Below, piece by piece: positions 18,019 through 26,612 of a stretch of DNA of 64,000 bases (positions are counted from its first letter, which is position 1; each line of letters starts with the position of its first letter). Location: positions 248,001 through 312,000 of the forward strand of contig NZ_BLZR01000001.1 of NCBI RefSeq assembly GCF_014193895.1, given 5' to 3'. This DNA is from Clostridium fungisolvens (GTDB lineage: Bacteria > Bacillota > Clostridia > Clostridiales > Clostridiaceae). The notes under the pieces were generated by a model that was given only the letters and a program-made list of their open reading frames with translations, was not told where the DNA came from and ran no database searches. Made by a program: the position numbers and the translations under genes.

Positions 18019-18213
18019 ATGTGATAGAGAGATGGTCAATAAAAAGGCAACACATTTTTTAAACAAGTATTTCCCTTAATATGAAAATAATAATTAGCAA
18101 AAAAATAGCTAGTTAATTATAGAATGATAATTTTTTATAATAAATATACAAAATAATTAGAAGGTACTAGAAAAAATAAAACTAGGTGTTACAATATTGT
18201 AGAGGTGATAAGT

Positions 18214-19059
18214 ATGGTTAAAAAACTTAACTGTGACTGGTCTGTAATAAAAGCCTTTAACAACAACATTGTTTTAGCAACAAATAATGAGAGTGAAAAG
18301 ATATTATTTGCAAAAGGGATTGGATTTAATAAAAAACTAGGAGACATTATTAAAAGTGGCACTCTAGTAGAAAAAATATTTACCATAGAAGATGAAAAAA
18401 ACAAAAACAATTTTAAAGAAATAGTGAATAGAAATGATGAATCTTTCGTAGCACTTTGTGAAGAAATCATAAGAGATATATCAGATAAATTAGGAGAAGA
18501 ATTAAGTGAAAACATTCATGTTGGGCTTATTGATCATATAGATTTTGCGGTAAAGAGATTGAGGAACAAAGAAGAAATACAGAATCCTTTTATTAGTGAA
18601 ATCCAAACTTTATATAATTTAGAATTCGAACTTGCAAAGCAAGCGTCTGTAAGACTAGAAAAAGAATTAGGAGTTGAGATTCCTGACGGTGAAGTTGGAT
18701 TTATAGCACTACATATACATTCTGCTAGAAAGAATGGAAAGTTGTCAAACACTATGAAATACAGCTTTATAAATAATTCGATTTTAGAATTTATAGAAGA
18801 GGAACTCAATTTAAAGATTGATAGAAAATCACTAGACTACGCAAGATTTATAACTCATGTTAGATTTGCTTGTGAGAGAATTGTGACGAATAAAACTATT
18901 AAGAATGAACTTAAAGACACTATAAAAAGGCGTTATAAACAGTCGTATAAGCTAGCAAAAGAAGCTGCAAAAGTAATAGAAGAACAGTTAGAAGCAGAAG
19001 TCACTGTAGATGAAGTTGCGTATCTTGCCATTCACATAGAAAGATTGAAAAATATATAA
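18214..19059 (+). CDS. glcT: BglG/LicT-family transcription antiterminator, probably GlcT
   Basis: A 281-residue protein: N-terminal RNA-binding CAT domain (1-60), then two PTS regulation domains. PRD1 carries H108 (LIDHIDFA) and H167 (ALHIHSA). PRD2 carries H215 (ITHVRFA) and H274 (AIHIERL). These are the His sites that PTS proteins phosphorylate to switch the protein between dimeric active and inactive states. Active protein binds an RNA antiterminator and prevents termination ahead of its target. The target is almost certainly ptsG, next downstream, whose leader holds a terminator. The ATG at 18214 fits AGAGGTG (18201-18207) better than the GTG at 18205, which is part of that site. The naming follows the glcT-ptsG order seen in bacilli. 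Confidence 0.88.
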   Translation: MVKKLNCDWSVIKAFNNNIVLATNNESEKILFAKGIGFNKKLGDIIKSGTLVEKIFTIEDEKNKNNFKEIVNRNDESFVALCEEIIRDISDKLGEELSENIHVGLIDHIDFAVKRLRNKEEIQNPFISEIQTLYNLEFELAKQASVRLEKELGVEIPDGEVGFIALHIHSARKNGKLSNTMKYSFINNSILEFIEEELNLKIDRKSLDYARFITHVRFACERIVTNKTIKNELKDTIKRRYKQSYKLAKEAAKVIEEQLEAEVTVDEVAYLAIHIERLKNI

Positions 19060-19078
19060 TAAAATTTCATTGAAAACG

Positions 19079-19107
19079 TTGCAATATTTATTAATATGAT
19101 ATATAAT
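19079..19107 (+). promoter_or_regulatory. Promoter of ptsG with a cre-like overlap
   Basis: TTGCAA, a 17-bp spacer and TATAAT fit a housekeeping sigma promoter. The sequence TGAAAACGTTGCAA (19071-19084) overlaps the -35 and differs from an ideal CcpA cre palindrome at two positions, so catabolite repression is possible. Confidence 0.65.
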
Positions 19108-19173
19108 AAGTTTTGTAAAGATGAATAGCTTGATTGATTTATTTCTTTCGGCGTGTTACCTAAGTTAGGGCAT

Positions 19174-19210
19174 TAGCTGAAAAGGGAGTTTTCCCTTTTC
19201 GGCTTTTTTT
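19174..19210 (+). terminator. Leader terminator of ptsG, candidate GlcT-controlled antitermination site
   Basis: Stem AGCTGAAAAGGGA / TCCCTTTTCGGCT with loop GTTT, followed by a run of seven Ts, lies about 140 bases before the ptsG ATG and downstream of the promoter at 19079. The preceding bases (about 19130-19175, ttcggcgtgttacctaagtt) would hold the ribonucleic antiterminator target. This is the arrangement expected for BglG-family control. Confidence 0.8.
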
Positions 19211-19352
19211 GTTTTAATAAAAACTTACGTAATAACATATATTATTATAAAAGAATTAATCGTCAGAAAGAAAGTCATAGCAATTATCTAATTTTATTTA
19301 TTAATTAACTATTTTTTCTTTACAAAATTAATAGTAATAGGAGTGTTGAAAA

Positions 19353-20846
19353 ATGAGTAAAGAAACTAACAGAACCTTAGCTTTCCTTCAAAAAATAGGT
19401 AAAGCCCTCATGACACCAGTTGCAGTAATGCCAGCTGCAGCAATATTGCTTAGATTAGGTCAAAGCGATGTTTGGGGATGGACAGGAAATGCATATTTAA
19501 TGAAAAATGGTATTCCAATAATTGCACAAGCTGGAGATGCTATTTTTGGTACATTATATCTTGGTAAAGGACCAACAGCTACACCAATATCAATCCTAGG
19601 ATTATTATTTGCAATTGGTATAGCAATAGGTCTTGCTGAAGAAAACAATGGAGTTTCAGCATTATCAGCAGCAGTAGGTTTCTTAGTATTACAAAAAGTT
19701 GGATCAGCTATAAATCCAGCTATAAACATGGGAGTTTTCGCAGGTTTCATAGCCGGTATAACCGCAGGACTTTTATATAACAAATTTAAAGATATCCAAT
19801 TACCACAATTCCTTGGATTCTTTGGTGGTAAGAGATTTGTACCTATAGTTACCTCTTTCTTGATGATTGTGCTAGGGGTAGTGGCAGGATATGTATGGCC
19901 ATCTATACAAAACGGTTTAGATGCATTTGGTAACACAGTTGCTAATGCTGGCCCAGTAGGAACTTTCGGATTTGGACTATTAAACAGATTATTAATTCCA
20001 TTTGGATTACATCACGTTATGAACTCAATATTCTGGTTTGCATTTGGTACATTTACAAATGCAGCAGGCGAAGTAGTTAGAGGAGATTTAACTAGATACT
20101 TTGCAGGGGATCCAAACTCAGGTGCATTCATGACTGGATTCTTCCCAATAATGATGTTTGCATTACCAGCTGCTTGTTTAGCTATGATTACTGCAGCTAA
20201 AAAAGAAAAGAAAAAAGAAGTTACAGGTATGCTTTTAGGTATAGCATTAACTTCCTTCTTAACTGGTATCACAGAACCAATCGAATTCTTATTTATGTTC
20301 CTAGCACCTCCTCTATATGCTATCCATGCAGTATTAACTGGAGTAGCAGGAGCTGTAACTTATGCATTAAACATGAAATTAGGTTTTGGTTTCTCAGCAG
20401 GTTTCATAGATTATGCTTTAAACTTCAGTAAACCAAATACTCATAACCCTATAGGTATTGCTTTAGTAGGTGTTGTATTTGCTGTTATTTACTACTTCAT
20501 TTTCTTATTCTATATTAAGAAGTTTGACGTTAAGACTCCAGGTAGAGAAGATGATGATGAAGCTGTTACTGATACAAAGAGTAGTGCTTCAAAGTCTAGC
20601 AAATTATCTGATAAAGCAGAAGTTATATTAGCTGCAATAGGTGGAAAGAACAATGTAGAATCTATCGATGCTTGTGTAACTAGAATAAGATTAACTTTAA
20701 ATGATACATCAAAATTAGATGAAAAGGCTTTAAAACAAGCAGGTGCATCAGGTATATCAAGACTTGGTGAAAACAATGTTCAGGTTGTTGTTGGAACATT
20801 AGCAGATCCACTTGTTTCACAAATAAAGAAATTAATGAATAAATAA
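19353..20846 (+). CDS. ptsG: PTS permease IICB, glucose/N-acetylglucosamine family
   Basis: A 497-residue PTS transporter that imports and phosphorylates a hexose. The EIIC membrane domain (about 1-390) starts FLQKIGKALMTPVAVMPAAA and includes the substrate-site segment GITEPIEFLFMF. A charged linker rich in Asp and Ser (about 395-420) leads to the EIIB domain, where C441 in DACVTRIRL is the phosphorylated residue. There is no EIIA domain, so a separate IIA is needed. GAGTGTTGAAA precedes the ATG. The neighbouring antiterminator and leader terminator favour glucose as substrate. N-acetylglucosamine cannot be excluded from sequence alone, because NagP-type permeases share this layout. Confidence 0.9.
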   Translation: MSKETNRTLAFLQKIGKALMTPVAVMPAAAILLRLGQSDVWGWTGNAYLMKNGIPIIAQAGDAIFGTLYLGKGPTATPISILGLLFAIGIAIGLAEENNGVSALSAAVGFLVLQKVGSAINPAINMGVFAGFIAGITAGLLYNKFKDIQLPQFLGFFGGKRFVPIVTSFLMIVLGVVAGYVWPSIQNGLDAFGNTVANAGPVGTFGFGLLNRLLIPFGLHHVMNSIFWFAFGTFTNAAGEVVRGDLTRYFAGDPNSGAFMTGFFPIMMFALPAACLAMITAAKKEKKKEVTGMLLGIALTSFLTGITEPIEFLFMFLAPPLYAIHAVLTGVAGAVTYALNMKLGFGFSAGFIDYALNFSKPNTHNPIGIALVGVVFAVIYYFIFLFYIKKFDVKTPGREDDDEAVTDTKSSASKSSKLSDKAEVILAAIGGKNNVESIDACVTRIRLTLNDTSKLDEKALKQAGASGISRLGENNVQVVVGTLADPLVSQIKKLMNK

Positions 20847-20992
20847 TTTTTATTAAATGAATAACTATTGACTCAATTAATTAAGAAACTATTTAATTAA
20901 TTAAATGACTAATTAAGTATGTGAATAAATAATTAATTAAGAAAATAATAGAGTATGACATTAAAGTTTTGACTTAAATTTCAAGAAAATAT

Positions 20993-21028
20993 AGCCATAT
21001 CACCGAGTTTCAATTTGGTGATATGGCT
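20993..21028 (+). terminator. Hairpin terminator after ptsG
   Basis: A perfect 12-bp stem, AGCCATATCACC / GGTGATATGGCT, with a 12-nt loop, followed by TATTT. The tail is short, so termination strength is uncertain. Confidence 0.7.
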
Positions 21029-21070
21029 TATTTAAATATCAAGAATACAACTTTGAAAAATGAAGATATT

Positions 21071-21165
21071 GAAGTACCAATTCGGATTTAAATTTATATT
21101 TTTAAATTCTTTTACAAAAAGCCGTGAGAGTTTTTAAGATAGATTGCGGTTCGAATTTGTACATC
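21071..21165. repeat. Palindromic intergenic repeat, family A copy 5 (inverted)
   Basis: 95 bp bounded by GAAGTACCAATTCG and CGAATTTGTACATC. The interior is the reverse complement of other copies (AAAAAGCCGTGAGAGTTTTT), so this copy is in opposite orientation. Part of one stem arm has decayed. Confidence 0.8.
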
Positions 21166-21204
21166 TGTACATATTAAACGACAGGAAAGAAATAAAATTT
21201 ATTT

Positions 21205-21252
21205 TTCTGTAAGAATTTTTTCACTAATGTTCAAATAATGTAGATGTGCGAA
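21205..21252. repeat. Intergenic repeat, family C copy 3
   Basis: TGTAAGAATTTTTTCAC and GTAGATGTGCGAAAA align with TGCCAGAATTTCTTCAC and GCAGATGCGCAAAA at 48503-48560. As in the other copies, it runs straight into a terminator. Confidence 0.65.
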
Positions 21253-21287
21253 AAACTGACTGAAGAAGGTCACTTCAATCAGTTTTT
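21251..21287 (+). terminator. Intrinsic terminator attached to repeat C3
   Basis: Stem AAAAACTGACTGAAG / CTTCAATCAGTTTTT with a short loop. The sequence is close to the terminators at 48559 and 50540. Confidence 0.8.
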
Positions 21288-21399
21288 ACAACATATAAGA
21301 ATTTGTTAAATAAATGTTGGTACTGATTAAAAACATTAACATGTGGCAAGCATTAAGAGGATAGCTCAATTATTAAATTTTCTTAGAGAGGTGTTCCTT

Positions 21400-22290
21400 T
21401 TGCTACAGCATGACGTTGAATTAAAAAAGTTTGATCTGCATACTAACAAGGTTCTAAAAAGAGATTTTTATAAAGATAGAGTTGTAGAAGTTTGCCCAAT
21501 TTGTGAATCAAATTGGTATATTAAATATGGTTTTTATAATGGAATTCAAAGATACAAATGCAAAGTGTGTCAAAAAACCTTTTCCCGTACAACTAATTCA
21601 TTGTGGAGTTATTCAAAAAAGAATGCTAGAACTTGGATGGAATTTACTGAATTAATGACAGAAAATAAGACTTTAAAATTTTGCGCTGAAAAGCTAAATA
21701 TAAGTATTGGGACAGCTTTTTATTGGAGACATAAAATACTTCAAGCGTTAAGTCTAGATTCCATTCCAGATACTCTATCGGGAGTTGTACATGTAGGAAA
21801 AGTTATTATAAAAGAAAGCTTTAAAGGATGTAGAAATGCAGAAATAATTGCTTCATCAACTCCAAGAGAGGACATTTGGGTTATTGGTGCAAAAGGACAA
21901 GAAGACTCTATGTTTATAAAACCGATATTTAAATATCAGTGGGATCGAAGAGCTTTCAATGAGAAAGTTTACTGCAAAATAGAAAAGAAATCATACATTG
22001 CACCATATGGAGACAGATATATAAATTCAGTTGCATTAAGACATAATAGAAATAAATCAATTAAGGTAGAAACCGAGTATAGAATAAAATATCTTTGGCC
22101 AAATTTGAAAAAGTGGCTATCAATCTTCCATGGGGTGGCATCAAAATATCTGAAAAGATACCTTAGTTTCTTTATAATCATGAACTTGGATAAGGTGCTT
22201 GATTACATGGATTTGATATATGATAGATTATTTGAAGGAAATAGATTTATAAAAACTGATGAAATAAGAATCATAAATTCACTTTTTTAA
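21400..22290 (+). CDS. IS1595-like transposase homologue lacking the first catalytic Asp
   Basis: A 297-residue protein. A zinc ribbon (CPICESNWYIKYG and CKVCQKTFSR, about residues 36-64 of this start) and a helical segment (KTLKFCAEKLNISIGTAF) precede a transposase-like core with KESFKG and, near the end, LKKWLSIFHGVASKYLKRYLS. These match IS1595-group DDE transposases. In active relatives the KESFKG region reads DETFFxESFKG. Here the DET positions read GKV, so the first catalytic Asp is missing. No inverted repeats typical of an IS were found. TTG at 21400 follows AGAGAGGTG; a GTG at 21343 would add 19 residues. It is either an inactive remnant with an intact frame or a domesticated DNA-binding protein. 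Confidence 0.7.
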   Translation: MLQHDVELKKFDLHTNKVLKRDFYKDRVVEVCPICESNWYIKYGFYNGIQRYKCKVCQKTFSRTTNSLWSYSKKNARTWMEFTELMTENKTLKFCAEKLNISIGTAFYWRHKILQALSLDSIPDTLSGVVHVGKVIIKESFKGCRNAEIIASSTPREDIWVIGAKGQEDSMFIKPIFKYQWDRRAFNEKVYCKIEKKSYIAPYGDRYINSVALRHNRNKSIKVETEYRIKYLWPNLKKWLSIFHGVASKYLKRYLSFFIIMNLDKVLDYMDLIYDRLFEGNRFIKTDEIRIINSLF

Positions 22291-22914
22291 AGAAGCTATA
22301 GCTTAATATGATTTCGAATAATCCATGAGAGGTATATCGCCAACTCGGATGTTTATTTGATTATAATTTAACATTATTAAAGATAAACTCTTGCTGGTGA
22401 TGAGAATTAGTAAAGTTGTAAGAGACTTACAGCATTATAAAACATTAATAATACTGTAGAGCGGCTACTGTGACTTTAAAAAAATTAAAAAGAATGGAGA
22501 GTAGTATGACTCTGAAGAAATTAACAAGACTGCAGAGCAGCCACTAGTACTCCGAAGAAATTGATAAGCTTTTAAAACAGTTAAGATCACTATGAAGTGA
22601 TTAAAAAGAGATATAATTTTATTCGAAAGCTGTATCTAAAACTCTATTGGGGTGTGATAGGTTCGGGGAAGATTATTTAAAACACAAATTAAGGTACAAG
22701 GTTGTCCACTTATCTATGAATTTTTAACAACATTTAATTGATAAATAATTGTATAAAGAAAAAATAGATTGTAGGCATAGAGATATGGAAGATAATGGTG
22801 TGTTTGTTCTGCTAAAATACACGGATATAACTACCATCCTATTTGATCTAGTAAATATTTTAATAAGAAAAACAGATATAACATGGTGATTTTGTAATAT
22901 ATGTTCATATATTA
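22291..22914. other. Long intergenic region without genes
   Basis: Over 600 bases with no open frame supported by a ribosome binding site. It contains the degenerate tandem repeat at 22454-22569 and several short imperfect palindromes. It may be decayed sequence left by the transposase-like element. Confidence 0.5.
22454..22569. repeat. Degenerate tandem repeat, about 38 bp x 3
   Basis: Three units each run CTG(T/C)AGAGC-like, then ACT(C/T)nGAAGAAATTnA: roughly 22454-22493, 22494-22530 and 22531-22569. The second and third share CTCnGAAGAAATT and are the best conserved. Confidence 0.6.
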
Positions 22915-22943
22915 TTGAAAACTTCCTTGTAAATTGCTATAAT
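22915..22943 (+). promoter_or_regulatory. Strong promoter upstream of prfC
   Basis: TTGAAA, a 17-bp spacer and TATAAT form a near-consensus housekeeping promoter. Transcription would start near 22950, about 195 bases before the prfC start codon and ahead of the terminator at 22996. Confidence 0.75.
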
Positions 22944-22995
22944 TAGCTTGTTTTGAGTTAAATATATATGTATGGACATAATGCAATTTAAATAG

Positions 22996-23029
22996 AGGTC
23001 TTTGCTATTTTAGCGTAGACCTTTTTTGG
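22996..23029 (+). terminator. Terminator-like hairpin in the prfC leader
   Basis: The stem AGGTCTTTGCTA / TAGCGTAGACCT has two mismatches, a tttt loop and a following T-run. It lies between the promoter at 22915 and prfC. It may end a short leader RNA or attenuate prfC. A second TATAAT at 23060-23065, with a weak -35, could be a downstream prfC promoter. Confidence 0.7.
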
Positions 23030-23144
23030 AGAGTGAACCAATGTAATAATTATTTATGGTATAATATAATTTTACGCAACGTTTAAGATTATTATTGAAT
23101 TTAAGAAATGGTTTATGTTGTTCATTAATAAAGGAGGATTAGCT

Positions 23145-24740
23145 GTGGCAGATTTTGTTGAAGAAATAGAGAAAAGACGTACCTTCGCTATAATTTCTCA
23201 CCCAGATGCAGGTAAAACTACACTTACAGAAAAGCTTCTATTATATGGAGGTGCTATAAGACTTGCAGGATCAGTAAAGGCTAGAAAGGCATCTAAGCAT
23301 GCTGTTTCTGACTGGATGGAAATAGAAAAACAAAGAGGTATATCAGTTACGTCATCGGTTATGCAGTTTAACTATGATGGATATTGTATTAATATATTAG
23401 ATACACCTGGACATCAAGACTTCTCAGAAGATACTTATAGAACCCTTATGGCAGCAGACAGTGCAGTAATGGTAATTGATGCAGCGAAGGGAGTAGAAGA
23501 TCAAACAAGAAAGCTTTTCCATGTTTGTTCTTTAAGAGGAATTCCTATATTTACGTTTATAAATAAGATGGATAGAGAAGCACAAGATCCATTTACATTA
23601 TTAGAAGATATAGAAAGAGAACTTGGAATAAAATCATATCCTATGAATTGGCCTATAGGTTCGGGAAAAGATTTTAGAGGAGTATACGAAAGAAATAAGA
23701 ATTCTATAGAGGTGTTTAACGGTGGAAACCATGGACAGACAGCAGTAAATGCAGTTGAAGGTGATGTTTCTGATCCTGTATTTAAAGATCTTCTAGGTGA
23801 AGGGTTACATAATAAGCTAATGGAAGATGTTGAGCTTCTTGATATTGCAGGAGACGATTTTGACATAGAAAAAGTAAGAAGTGGAGAGTTATCACCAGTA
23901 TTCTTCGGATCAGCTCTTACAAACTTTGGTGTGGAGCCATTCCTAAGAGACTTCTTAAAGCTTACTTCTTCACCACTTCCAAGAAAATCAAACCAAGGTG
24001 AAGTAGATCCTTTCAAAGAGGAGTTTTCAGCCTTTGTATTTAAGATTCAAGCAAACATGAATAAAGCTCATAGAGATAGAATAGCCTTTATGAGAATATG
24101 TTCAGGAAAGTTTGAAAAGGGAATGGAAGTTAATCATGTTCAAGGTGGTAAAAAGTTAAAGCTTGCACAACCTCAACAATTCTTGGCTCAAGATAGAGAA
24201 ATTGTTGAAGAAGCATATGCTGGAGATATAATAGGTGTATTTGATCCAGGTATATTCGCTATTGGAGATACTTTATGTGCCAATAGTTCAAAGTTTAAGT
24301 TTGAAGGTATACCAACCTTTGCTCCAGAGCATTTTGCAAGAGTAAGACCAGTTGACACAATGAAGAGAAAACAATTTGTCAAAGGTGTAACTCAGATAGC
24401 TCAAGAAGGGGCTATCCAAGTATTTAAGGAATACTATGTTGGTATGGAAGAAATTATAGTTGGAGTTGTAGGTGTACTTCAATTTGAAGTTCTTGAATAC
24501 AGATTAAAAAATGAATACAACGTTGATATTAAGATGGATAGATCTTCTTATAGATATGTAAGATGGATTGAAAATGAAGATATAGATGTTGATAAGTTAA
24601 ACTTAACTTCAGATACAAAAAAAGTTAAGGACTTTAGGGATAGAAATCTTCTTATATTCCAAAATGACTGGGGTATAAGCTGGGCTCTTGATCATAATAA
24701 AGGTCTCGTACTTTCTGATATTGGTAAGACAGAAGAATAA
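23145..24740 (+). CDS. prfC: Peptide chain release factor 3
   Basis: A 531-residue translational GTPase that recycles RF1/RF2 from the ribosome after peptide release. The G1 motif is SHPDAGKTTL, G3 is DTPGHQDFSEDT (the ED after F is characteristic of RF3) and G4 is NKMD. Domain II and the RF3-specific C-terminal domain follow. The GTG at 23145 is chosen because AAAGGAGG lies 7 bases upstream and the protein then begins VADFVEEIEKRRTFA, as in other RF3s. The frame opens earlier at a TTG (23115) that has no such site. It is monocistronic, with a terminator in its leader and another at 24773. Confidence 0.96.
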   Translation: MADFVEEIEKRRTFAIISHPDAGKTTLTEKLLLYGGAIRLAGSVKARKASKHAVSDWMEIEKQRGISVTSSVMQFNYDGYCINILDTPGHQDFSEDTYRTLMAADSAVMVIDAAKGVEDQTRKLFHVCSLRGIPIFTFINKMDREAQDPFTLLEDIERELGIKSYPMNWPIGSGKDFRGVYERNKNSIEVFNGGNHGQTAVNAVEGDVSDPVFKDLLGEGLHNKLMEDVELLDIAGDDFDIEKVRSGELSPVFFGSALTNFGVEPFLRDFLKLTSSPLPRKSNQGEVDPFKEEFSAFVFKIQANMNKAHRDRIAFMRICSGKFEKGMEVNHVQGGKKLKLAQPQQFLAQDREIVEEAYAGDIIGVFDPGIFAIGDTLCANSSKFKFEGIPTFAPEHFARVRPVDTMKRKQFVKGVTQIAQEGAIQVFKEYYVGMEEIIVGVVGVLQFEVLEYRLKNEYNVDIKMDRSSYRYVRWIENEDIDVDKLNLTSDTKKVKDFRDRNLLIFQNDWGISWALDHNKGLVLSDIGKTEE

Positions 24741-24772
24741 TTTTTAAAAATTATTTTATAAAAAGTAAATTT

Positions 24773-24813
24773 AACACTAATAGTATTTTAAATTAATGCT
24801 ATTAGTGTTTTTT
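24773..24813 (+). terminator. Intrinsic terminator of prfC
   Basis: Stem AACACTAATAG / CTATTAGTGTT with a 15-nt loop and a T-run. Downstream, the gap before the GGDEF gene holds only a small palindrome, ATTGATTTTTaagaAAAAATCAAT (24942-24965), and a possible -10 TATAAT at 24988-24993. Confidence 0.85.
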
Positions 24814-25049
24814 ATTCTTTAGGAAATTATATCTCAATTATATTTGTGGGCAATTATGTAAATAAACTTAAGCATAGTATAAAATTAAAGAATAAAAAAA
24901 GACAAAATAGGCGAGAACGCTTTTAATATATTTAATTAGTTATTGATTTTTAAGAAAAAATCAATAGTAAATAATAATAATATGTGATATAATGTCGAAT
25001 CAAGATTATAAATATTTCATATATATACATATATTGAGAGGTAATGAGA

Positions 25050-26594
25050 ATGAATGTAAAGGAACTTCTTTCTTTTATAGCTTTTATATTTTATATTTAT
25101 ATAGGTGTATATTCTTTTTTTAATATAAAGAAGAATATTGAGAGCCTTTTATTCTTAATTATTTGCGTTAGCTTAGCCTTTTGGTCTTTTGGGTATGTTT
25201 ATGCTTATGGAAATGTGGTGAATTCGGACTTTTGGACTAGATTCTCCGCAATAGGCTGGATATTTTTCAGCGCATCAACTTTACATTTGATCCTACGTTT
25301 TATAGATAATAAGATATTTAATAAAGTATCAACACAGTTTTTATTATATGTGCCAGCAATTATAATTTTTTATATGAGAGTTATAATATGGGGAGAGATA
25401 CAGGTATCTCAAAGGTTACAGAGATTTTATAGTTTATATGATATTGTTTATAATAATGGATATTTGACTATAGCCTTGATTCTTGTAGCACTTTGGAGCT
25501 TAAAGCAGACAAGCATCAGAGAAAGAAGCCAAGGTAGGCTTATATTAATAACTGGAGCAATTTCTTTTCTTTTAAACATTATTGGAGTAATATCTGTAAA
25601 TACAATTCATTTGAAGTTATTTCCAGCGATAGGACAAGTATATGCAATTCCTATGATATTAGGAATATATTACTCAATTCTTAAATTTCATTTTTTGAAA
25701 ATTTCTCCAAATATAATTCTAGATGAAGTGTTAGAGGAAATGATGGATGTATTTTTTCTTTTATCCCCAGAGGGAAAAGTAACAAAGATAAATCATAGAA
25801 CTGCTGACATAGTGGGAATACCAAAAGGCAAGATAGTAAATAAGCATATTGCTAATTTTTTTAAGGAAAGAGATGTTATATTAAATTTAGTGGATATAAG
25901 AAATACTGCAGAAAGAATGATTGAAGAAGTAAACCTAATTGATAGAAATTTGGAATTAAAACCTATGCAAATCTCTGTTTCTAGAATTTCTGATAATTTA
26001 ACTAAGGAACTTATTGGAATTGTTATAATAGGTCATGATATTACTGTAAAAAAACAGCTAGAAAAACAAGTTATAAAGCATGAGGAAATGCAACTAAGAC
26101 TGACACAGCTGGCTTACCATGATTCTTTAACAGGTTTAGCTAATCGTAAACATTTTGTTGAGAGGTTTGAGGAAGCAATTTCAAAACACAATATATCTAT
26201 AGAAAAGCTTGGAGTAATTTTTGCAGATTTGAATGATTTCAAAACAGTTAACGACACTTATGGACATGAGATTGGAGATTATTTGCTTTGCCAAGTAGGC
26301 GACAGGTTAAAAAAGGCATTAAGTGAAAAGTCATTAATAGCTAGATTAGGTGGAGATGAATTTGCAATCTTAGTGTATGATATTTTAAGTTTTGAAGATT
26401 TGAATAAAGTGATGAACAGCATATCACAGGTATTTATTGAACCTGTAATTAGAGATAATATTAGCTTAAGGATTTCGGCTAGTTTAGGAGCTAGTATTTT
26501 CCCTGAAGAAGGTAGTACAGTGGATGAGCTAATAAGTAGGGCAGACAAAGAAATGTATAAGATGAAGAATCAAAAAAAGCTTGCACTTAAATAA
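25050..26594 (+). CDS. Membrane diguanylate cyclase (7TM sensor - PAS - GGDEF)
   Basis: A 514-residue protein. The N-terminal 215 residues form about seven membrane helices, like the histidine-kinase N-terminal 7TM sensor domain. A PAS domain (about 225-340, LSPEGKVTKINHRTADIVGI) and a GGDEF domain (about 350-510) follow, with the intact GGDEF motif at 434-438 and DSLTGLANR at its start. It should make c-di-GMP from GTP. The RxxD product-inhibition site expected five residues before GGDEF is absent (SEKSLIAR there), so product inhibition at that site is unlikely. The ATG at 25050 is preferred over 25044 because GAGAGGT would otherwise sit too close. Its stop lies inside a bidirectional terminator shared with the convergent ATPase gene. 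Confidence 0.92.
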   Translation: MNVKELLSFIAFIFYIYIGVYSFFNIKKNIESLLFLIICVSLAFWSFGYVYAYGNVVNSDFWTRFSAIGWIFFSASTLHLILRFIDNKIFNKVSTQFLLYVPAIIIFYMRVIIWGEIQVSQRLQRFYSLYDIVYNNGYLTIALILVALWSLKQTSIRERSQGRLILITGAISFLLNIIGVISVNTIHLKLFPAIGQVYAIPMILGIYYSILKFHFLKISPNIILDEVLEEMMDVFFLLSPEGKVTKINHRTADIVGIPKGKIVNKHIANFFKERDVILNLVDIRNTAERMIEEVNLIDRNLELKPMQISVSRISDNLTKELIGIVIIGHDITVKKQLEKQVIKHEEMQLRLTQLAYHDSLTGLANRKHFVERFEEAISKHNISIEKLGVIFADLNDFKTVNDTYGHEIGDYLLCQVGDRLKKALSEKSLIARLGGDEFAILVYDILSFEDLNKVMNSISQVFIEPVIRDNISLRISASLGASIFPEEGSTVDELISRADKEMYKMKNQKKLALK

Positions 26595-26612
26595 AGTGCA
26601 AGCTTTTAATTT
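26575..26612. terminator. Bidirectional terminator between convergent genes
   Basis: Perfect stem AAAAGCTTGCACTT / AAGTGCAAGCTTTT with a 5-nt loop. The GGDEF gene's last codons and stop are inside it. Confidence 0.88.

Noticed and set aside
21168..22320. Complete insertion sequence around the transposase-like gene
   Set aside because: No matching terminal inverted repeats or target duplication could be found on its two sides. The repeats upstream belong to families A and C found elsewhere.
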